Source of the DNA: SICV01 sp964372375
GTDB taxonomy: Archaea; Nanobdellota; Nanobdellia; Pacearchaeales; GW2011-AR1
Assembly: GCA_964372375.1 (NCBI GenBank)
Contig: CAYJQF010000023.1
Coordinates: 1 to 8,955 of the forward strand
DNA: 8,955 bases
Reading direction: 5' to 3'
Part shown: positions 4,989 through 8,955 of the stretch, piece after piece
How the letters are laid out: each line of letters starts with the position of its first letter
How positions within the stretch are numbered: position 1 is the first letter of the stretch
Notes under the pieces: model-generated
What the model saw: the letters and a program-made list of their open reading frames with translations, nothing else
Told to the model about the DNA's origin: nothing
Databases searched by the model: none
Position numbers and translations under genes: made by a program

Positions 4989-5674
4989 TATTGTTCTTTG
5001 TACCTGCCTCGTTTTTCTACTGCTTCAAGGCGTTTGAGAACTAGAGAAGCATGTTTTGAAACTTTATACCCTCGTACCACTGCTTTCCAGGCTTTTTCTA
5101 CGATGGTGAAGTGCTTTGCAGCAAGAGCTTCTTTTAATACATGCAGGTCAGTTGCTTTGTCCTCTGGTTTGGAAGATTCAAAGCCGAGGCCGAAGTCAAT
5201 AAAGCATACTTGAGCTGAAGAGTTATTGTTTGCAATGCGCTGATTATACGATTTATTGATTATCGATTGGTTTTGCGTTTTGTTATACCTCATCTTTTTA
5301 TTACTTTTATCTTGATACATCATATTAGAAGTGGTAAGATCGCCATGGATGATATTTGCATCATGCAGTTTTGCTATGGCGTTTCCTATGAGCTTGCAGA
5401 CAGTTTCATAGTTTGATATTTTGTCTAGATGTTGAGAAAGTTTCTTTCCTTTTATTAATTCCAGAGTTAGAATATACCTCTCTTGCGCTACGATTTTTGG
5501 GACGGAGATAATTTTTGTAGCTTTTTCCAGGAGTTTTGCTTCTTTTTTTGTTCTTGCTTTCCTCAGCTTTTCATCAAGCGCGGGGAAGCGATAGCCCTTG
5601 GTAACGCGGTCTTTTATTACTACTTCTCCTCGTTTTTCTATACGAGCTTCAGCGCCTTGTGCAAGCAGACTCAT
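4985..5674 (-). CDS. bud32: Bud32/PRPK-family kinase (KEOPS subunit)
   Basis: Small atypical kinase/ATPase of the KEOPS complex, which with Kae1 makes t6A37 on ANN-decoding tRNAs. Family landmarks are all present: GAEA (7-10) as a reduced P-loop, Lys21 in VVIKDR, the KGYRFPALDEKLRKARTKKEAKLL block (26-49) with Glu45, LELIKGKKL, the catalytic loop IHGDLTTSN (109-117; Asp112, Asn117), IDFGLG (159-164; Asp160) and a basic C-terminal tail. It is a stand-alone kinase, not the Kae1-Bud32 fusion found in many archaea; Kae1 is not in this window. Between the catalytic loop and DFG there are about 35 residues (121-155), rich in Asn, Lys, Gln and Ser, where the family has only a short turn. Its ATG overlaps the upstream gene's TGA (ATGA), and GAGGAG lies 6 nt before it. 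Confidence 0.93.
   Translation of the reverse strand: MSLLAQGAEARIEKRGEVVIKDRVTKGYRFPALDEKLRKARTKKEAKLLEKATKIISVPKIVAQERYILTLELIKGKKLSQHLDKISNYETVCKLIGNAIAKLHDANIIHGDLTTSNMMYQDKSNKKMRYNKTQNQSIINKSYNQRIANNNSSAQVCFIDFGLGFESSKPEDKATDLHVLKEALAAKHFTIVEKAWKAVVRGYKVSKHASLVLKRLEAVEKRGRYKEQY
5210..5314 (-). other. Asn/Lys-rich insert within Bud32
   Basis: Codons 121-155 of Bud32, between TTSNMMY and FIDFGLG. Normally a few residues connect these blocks. The DNA is visibly more AT-rich than its flanks and codes for a low-complexity, probably disordered segment (for example NKTQNQSIINKSYNQ). The frame is kept and no stop is created. It sits on the loop between the catalytic loop and the DFG strand, where it may be tolerated. 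Confidence 0.65.
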
Positions 5675-6045
5675 ACGTAACTCCTCAGATTTGCGTTTGC
5701 ATGACCAAATGGCCTTAAGTGTGTTCCTGTGCTTGCTAAGGCATACGCATCTGCCCTGAATTCATCTTTAATTCCGGAAGCATGTGCTGATTCATGCTTT
5801 AAGACATAATTCTCGTTGGTTCCGAGGTTATTTGCTAAGTAAATTTTATGCTGTGTGGGAACGTACATGCCTAATACGTTTGGAGGTAGGCGAGCAGGTG
5901 AAACCCGCTCTATTTCTGCACCGGTTTGGTAGTCCCGCTCGGTAGAGTCCTTGCTTAGAGAGTTGTATTTCGGAAGAGTCGTTTCTGCCAATAAATTTCC
6001 TATGAGGAGGATGCTTGTTAAGGAATTTTTAAGAAAGGATTTCAT
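5671..6045 (-). CDS. Small exported protein with an HExxH zinc-peptidase motif
   Basis: A 124-aa protein with a basic start (MKSFLKNS), a hydrophobic stretch (SILLIGNLLA, 11-20) and small residues after it. This looks like a signal peptide with a possible cut after Ala20, or a single anchor. The mature part has YVPTQHKIYLANNL, then the motif HESAH (84-88). Glu85 would be the catalytic base and His84/His88 the zinc ligands; the motif continues with SGIKDEFRADAYA. Asp94 sits exactly at the third-ligand position of HExxHxxGxxD (snapalysin-like), while the ExxADxYA part recalls gluzincin ligand helices; I cannot decide between them. It is much smaller than standard peptidase domains. Its last 4 nt overlap the Bud32 start (ATGA), so they share an mRNA. 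Peptidase activity is inferred; substrate unknown. Confidence 0.75.
   Translation of the reverse strand: MKSFLKNSLTSILLIGNLLAETTLPKYNSLSKDSTERDYQTGAEIERVSPARLPPNVLGMYVPTQHKIYLANNLGTNENYVLKHESAHASGIKDEFRADAYALASTGTHLRPFGHANANLRSYV
5681..5686 (-). promoter_or_regulatory. Shine-Dalgarno of Bud32
   Basis: GAGGAG on the minus strand, 6 nt before the ATG at 5674 and inside the last codons of the upstream HExxH gene. It supports translational coupling. Confidence 0.6.
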
Positions 6046-6068
6046 TTATCAATTCCATCTCATCAATA

Positions 6069-6079
6069 CTTAAATATAC
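6069..6079. promoter_or_regulatory. Shared divergent TATA element, HExxH gene / 379-aa gene
   Basis: CTTAAATATAC on the plus strand, read as GTATATTTAAG on the minus. Its centre (about 6074) is 26 nt before the ATG at 6100 and 29 nt before the minus-strand ATG at 6045. The 54-nt spacer holds no second clear box, so one AT element may serve both leaderless starts. Confidence 0.55.
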
Positions 6080-6099
6080 TCTTTTTGTTAATCAGAGGA

Positions 6100-7239
6100 A
6101 TGGTTTATCGACATCAGACTCTCAAGCTCAAAGAACCGTTGCCTAAGGCAGAGTTACAGAAACATTTGAGTATTCTTACTGCTGCATTTCCTTCTTATAA
6201 GGCAACTAGTTATCATATGCCTGATGACGTTACTTGGCAGAGAACGGTGAGACGATATACATATCAGATATATCCTGTTGAAAATGGATTTGGCATTGCT
6301 GTTGATATTGGCGAGAAACCACAGAATAGAGACAATATTCGCATCTGCACGCTTTATCCTAGTTTGCGCTTTGCAGTTTTAGATTCTCCTTTTGGCTACA
6401 GATCTAAGCAGCGGAAAGATCATTTTATGAGAAAACTAGACATGTTAGGATATACTCTATCGGAACAAGATTCTCAGGTTACTTCTTCCTCTTTTGGTGT
6501 TAGTTCTGTGCGGAAGGAACAAAGACCGTTTTATCTTACCGTAGAGCAGCAGGGCCTTTTTCATACTGATAAAGTTTTTCAACAAGTTTTAGCAAACGTG
6601 CAGGCGATTGTTTCAGGGCGTGTCGAGTCTGAGCTTTACGAAGCAGTTGTTTTTTCTCCTCCGGGAGACGGTGGCGGTAATAGTCCGATAGGTTTGACTA
6701 AAAGAGCACGCGATTATGGAATCCCTCGTTTAAATATAGGAGAGTGTAAGGGACTTTCTATTTGTAATGGATTTGTTGATAGTGAGGAACTTTATCAACT
6801 CTATAAAGAGCTTAAGCCGTTAGAAGCACTTGGAGTTTCTTCACATAGATTACCTCTTAGAGTTTCACGTGATGCATTTTTTCAAAAAAGACTTGCAGAA
6901 TATAGTCCTCGTTCTGAGTTGCTTGAAAGCGATCTTCACAGCTGCATGATTGATTTTAAATGCAGCACTCCAGAAGAGGCAGTTCATACAGCAGAGCGTT
7001 TAGGCATTTCTCTGACAAGCTCAAAAGCAATACTTTTAGATTCCGGTAATTCATTTCATATGCATTTTCCCTCACAACTCAGAACTAAAGAGCAATCACT
7101 TGCTTTTTTGGATGATCTTGTACGCCATGAGGATGTTTGTGAAAAATGGATTCCGTTGCAAAAACAACAAGGATATCAACTATTGCGCGTTTCTCCCTGC
7201 ATCCAAAAACCTCAGGTTCCTGTTGTTCTTCCTCTTTAA
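6100..7239 (+). CDS. Orphan 379-aa protein with primase-like C-terminal motifs
   Basis: I do not recognise a named family. The N-terminal half (1-175) is mixed alpha/beta with no known motif. The middle has a glycine-rich turn (PPGDGGGNSP, 187-196) followed by GLTKRARDYGIPRLNIGECKG. The C-terminal quarter is the informative part: MIDFKCSTPEEA with Asp285, then DSGNSFHMHF (314-323), then W350 and GYQLLRVSPCIQKPQVPVV (358-376). An sGxSxH turn, then W...Q...GYxxLRxS....KPxxP, resembles archaeo-eukaryotic primase-like hypothetical proteins as I remember them. Only one acidic residue is clear where primases have DxD, so it may be inactive or unrelated. The ATG at 6100 is chosen over an upstream in-frame TTG at 6085 because it lies 26 nt from a TATA element. 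No signal peptide or membrane segment. It ends 7 nt from the SRP54 stop. Confidence 0.7.
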   Translation: MVYRHQTLKLKEPLPKAELQKHLSILTAAFPSYKATSYHMPDDVTWQRTVRRYTYQIYPVENGFGIAVDIGEKPQNRDNIRICTLYPSLRFAVLDSPFGYRSKQRKDHFMRKLDMLGYTLSEQDSQVTSSSFGVSSVRKEQRPFYLTVEQQGLFHTDKVFQQVLANVQAIVSGRVESELYEAVVFSPPGDGGGNSPIGLTKRARDYGIPRLNIGECKGLSICNGFVDSEELYQLYKELKPLEALGVSSHRLPLRVSRDAFFQKRLAEYSPRSELLESDLHSCMIDFKCSTPEEAVHTAERLGISLTSSKAILLDSGNSFHMHFPSQLRTKEQSLAFLDDLVRHEDVCEKWIPLQKQQGYQLLRVSPCIQKPQVPVVLPL

Positions 7240-7246
7240 AGGGCAG

Positions 7247-8611
7247 TTAGAACTTTATCTTCTTGGCAAATTTCTTTGCGAGTTTCATCATGGTCTTTTG
7301 GTCCAAGCTGCCTGCTTCTATGCCTTTTAGGGAGGATGATTCTTTCATCATGCTCTTGAGCAAGGTGTACTGCTTAATAAGGGCACGGATTTCTGAGACA
7401 CTTGTTCCTGAACCTTTTGCGATGCGCGCCATTCTTTGTGTTTGTTTTTCTAGGATTTCAGGATTCTCTACTTCTTGCTGAGTCATGCTGTTAATCGCAT
7501 GTTTCCAGCGCTTTGTTTTTGCCTGCTGGGTTTCCAGAGCTTCTTGGGGAATATTTGCTTTGCCTAGGCCAGGGATCATTCCTATAATTTTGTCAAATGA
7601 GCCGACTTGCTCCATGGATTCTAACTGTACTTGTAAATCTTTGAGAGTGAATTTGCCTTCTTGTAGTTTTTTCTGTTGTTCCTCTATTTTGTCTTTGTCA
7701 ACTACTGAATGTATCTTTTCCATTAATGCCTTTAGGTCTCCCATCCCCAATAATCTGGAAAGGAAGGCTTCTGGATCAAAACTTTCAAGGTCTGAAGGTT
7801 TCTCGCCGACTCCCAGGAAAACAACTGGGGCTTTGACTTCTGCGCAGGCCGTTAATGCGCCGCCTGCTTTTGCCGTGGAATCCATTTTGGTAATAATGAC
7901 TCCTGTAATATTGCATGTTTCCTTGAATGTTTGAGCTTGTTTTTCTGCTGTTTGCCCGACATCTGCCTGCATGACTAAGAAGGTTTCTGTCGGCTTGATG
8001 AGCTTGCTAAGCTCTTTGATTTCCTTGAGCAGGTCCTGGGAAAGGGCATCACGCCCAGCAGTGTCTACAATAATCAAACTATATTTTTTGAGCTCTGGTT
8101 CAAAATGCTTCCATATTTTTTTCGGGTCTTTCTCTTCCGGAAGGATATATGCAGGAATATTCAGTTTATCAGAAAGTTGCTTTAATTGTTCGGGAGCTGC
8201 TGGCCGATGTACGTCTAAGCCTATCGTACAGACTTTGGCGCCTCTTTTTGCATAGTAGGAAGCAAGTTTGCTTATGGTAGTTGTTTTACCTGCACCATAG
8301 AGGCCGACCAGCATGAAGGTGTTGTTTTTCTGGAGTTTGATTTCTCTTTTTTCTCCTAAAAGACGGATTAGTTCATCATGCAAGAGTTTGATGATGTGCT
8401 CTTTTTTTTCTATGCCTTTTATTCTTTCATCTAGGGCTGTTTGTTTTATTTTTTTTGTAATTTCAAGAACTAATCTAACATTTACATCTGCTTCTATTAA
8501 TGCTCTTTGCAAGTCTTTTACAATTGAATCTACAAGGTTTTTATCAAGAAATATAGCATTAGCTATCTTATCTGTTGTTTTCCTTAACACTTCTGAAAGT
8601 TTATCTAACAT
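7247..8611 (-). CDS. srp54: Signal recognition particle GTPase SRP54 (Ffh)
   Basis: Core SRP protein that binds signal peptides and 7S RNA and targets ribosomes to the membrane through FtsY. N domain: residues 1 to about 90, four-helix bundle (ALIEADVNVRLV at 37-48 is the usual ALLEADVNV). G domain, about 95-295: G1 GLYGAGKTT (103-111), G2 DVHRPAA (133-139), G3 DTAGR (183-187), G4 TKMD (241-244) with STAKAGG after it, G5 GVGE (267-270). M domain, about 320-454: IIGMIPGLG near 342-350 by the signal-binding finger loop, and the SRP-RNA signature RMARIAKGSG (393-402) followed by VSEIRALIKQY. Length of 454 aa is typical for archaea. It converges with the 379-aa gene. Helices end in a lysine-rich tail, KKFAKKIKF. 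Confidence 0.97.
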   Translation of the reverse strand: MLDKLSEVLRKTTDKIANAIFLDKNLVDSIVKDLQRALIEADVNVRLVLEITKKIKQTALDERIKGIEKKEHIIKLLHDELIRLLGEKREIKLQKNNTFMLVGLYGAGKTTTISKLASYYAKRGAKVCTIGLDVHRPAAPEQLKQLSDKLNIPAYILPEEKDPKKIWKHFEPELKKYSLIIVDTAGRDALSQDLLKEIKELSKLIKPTETFLVMQADVGQTAEKQAQTFKETCNITGVIITKMDSTAKAGGALTACAEVKAPVVFLGVGEKPSDLESFDPEAFLSRLLGMGDLKALMEKIHSVVDKDKIEEQQKKLQEGKFTLKDLQVQLESMEQVGSFDKIIGMIPGLGKANIPQEALETQQAKTKRWKHAINSMTQQEVENPEILEKQTQRMARIAKGSGTSVSEIRALIKQYTLLKSMMKESSSLKGIEAGSLDQKTMMKLAKKFAKKIKF

Positions 8612-8623
8612 TAAAAAATGAGT

Positions 8624-8640
8624 CTTATAAAGGTATTAAA
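8624..8640 (-). promoter_or_regulatory. Probable SRP54 promoter
   Basis: On the minus strand TTTAATACCTTTATAAG: TTTAATAC centres about 26 nt before the ATG at 8611, right for a leaderless start. The better box TTTATAAG is only about 16 nt away and would place the start inside the gene. No Shine-Dalgarno is seen. Confidence 0.45.
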
Positions 8641-8659
8641 GGTTTTGGGTTTAACTTGA

Positions 8660-8904
8660 CTAGGCAGTATTTTGTTGAATAAATTGCAGAGTTTTAAGAT
8701 CGGACCAATATCTGTCTTCTTTGCTTTTTCCTAAAAAACCTGCGTGGCCCCCGTGTTGTGTGACTATTAGTTTAATGTTTTTATTATTTTTTAGGTTTTT
8801 ATTATAAAAAGAGTGAATTGGAACGAGAGAATCATCTTTTGAAGTAATGATAAGAGTTGGAATGGTTATGTTTTTCAAATAGGGAAGAGCGCTTGCCCTA
8901 TTAT
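8660..8904 (-). pseudogene. 3' remnant of a YheT-like alpha/beta hydrolase
   Basis: Only the C-terminal part of an alpha/beta hydrolase is present. It has NITIPTLIITSKDDSLVP, where the Asp-Asp holds the catalytic acid, and HGGHAGFLG, whose second His is the catalytic base. Both blocks are typical of the YheT/UPF0017 family. Similarity continues upstream of the TTG at 8878 in the same frame (HNRASALPYLKNI), then meets TGA at 8908-8906. The nucleophile elbow (GxSxG) and about three quarters of the protein are missing. The break coincides with the start of an inverted repeat, so I call it a gene truncated by a mobile-element end. A short translated product from the TTG is possible but could not be an active hydrolase. 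Confidence 0.75.
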
Positions 8905-8905
8905 G

Positions 8906-8955
8906 TCAAGGAACTTGATGAAAACTCCATCCTTTAGGATGGAGGTTCCTTGAGC
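8906..8955. mobile_element. Probable terminal hairpin of an IS200/IS605-type element (partial)
   Basis: A nested inverted repeat fills the edge. The outer arms are TCAAGGAAC (8906-8914) and GTTCCTTGA (8945-8953), 9 of 9 paired. The inner arms are CTCCATCC (8925-8932) and GGATGGAG (8937-8944), 8 of 8 paired around TTTA. A 10-nt unpaired TTGATGAAAA lies on the left side only. Imperfect subterminal hairpins with a CCTTTAGG-type tip are characteristic of IS200/IS605 and TnpB element ends. No transposase or TnpB codons are visible; the body, if any, lies beyond 8955. It could also be a solo end (palindrome-associated mini-element). Confidence 0.6.

Noticed and set aside
5240..5275. Short repeated GATTAT/CGATT motifs in the Bud32 insert as a mobile-element remnant
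   Set aside because: The repeats are 5-6 nt in AT-rich DNA and form no convincing terminal inverted repeats or target duplication.
6085..7239. TTG start for the 379-aa gene at 6085
   Set aside because: It lies inside the promoter spacer, too close to the TATA element; the ATG at 6100 is 26 nt from the box centre.
7485..7934. Plus-strand open frame opposite the SRP54 M and G domains
   Set aside because: Shadow frame of a certain gene, Cys- and Ser-rich, with no motif or promoter.
1..8955. CRISPR array, rRNA, defence island or toxin-antitoxin pair
   Set aside because: No regularly spaced repeats, no rRNA sequence, and no recognised defence or toxin domains in any frame examined.

Overview
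This window is archaeal. It carries archaeal or archaeal/eukaryotic informational genes: aIF2-alpha, ribosomal proteins eS27 (S27e), uS15 (S15P), eL42 (L44e) and eS1 (S3Ae), a stand-alone Bud32/PRPK kinase of KEOPS, a RecJ-like DHH nuclease of the GAN type, and SRP54. Promoters look archaeal too: TTTATAAA-type boxes lie about 26 nt upstream of start codons or of the tRNA 5' end. Genes are tightly packed, with 4-7 nt overlaps, abutting starts and convergent genes sharing stop bases. The moderately AT-rich composition and compact layout suggest a DPANN-type archaeon (Woesearchaeota/Pacearchaeota-like). That placement is inference; the domain assignment is firm.

Layout. 1-3024 is a minus-strand informational block, read right to left: uS15 (2898-2563), DHH nuclease (2536-1217), eS27 (1191-1021, only 56 aa), aIF2-alpha (1027-326) and an 86-aa winged-helix-like protein (268-8). 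3025-4232 is plus strand: eL42, eS1 and an unrecognised 91-aa protein. A minus-strand tRNA-Gln(UUG) lies at 4239-4311. A plus-strand HAD phosphatase (4374-4988) meets Bud32 (5674-4985, minus) tail to tail. Bud32 overlaps an upstream exported HExxH protein (6045-5671) by ATGA. A 379-aa orphan (6100-7239, plus) ends 7 nt from the end of SRP54 (8611-7247, minus). The right edge holds the C-terminal remnant of a YheT-like alpha/beta hydrolase, cut off where a nested inverted repeat resembling an IS200/IS605 end begins (8906-8953).

How it works together. Most of the window is translation and secretion housekeeping: ribosome subunits, initiator tRNA delivery (aIF2), t6A tRNA modification (Bud32), membrane targeting (SRP54), and replication or repair (RecJ/GAN-like nuclease). 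The familiar archaeal string eL42-eS27-aIF2alpha-Nop10 is broken up: eL42 is at the uS15/eS1 locus and no Nop10 follows aIF2-alpha. First genes of transcription units generally look leaderless, with a TATA box near -26. Internal genes (aIF2-alpha, DHH nuclease, Bud32) have GAGG-type ribosome binding sites.

Most worth a second look: the orphan at 6100-7239, whose C-terminal motifs resemble archaeo-eukaryotic primase-like proteins; the Asn-rich insert in Bud32; the exported HExxH protein co-transcribed with Bud32; the shared divergent promoters; and the mobile-element edge in the broken hydrolase. I see no CRISPR array, rRNA or complete transposase.
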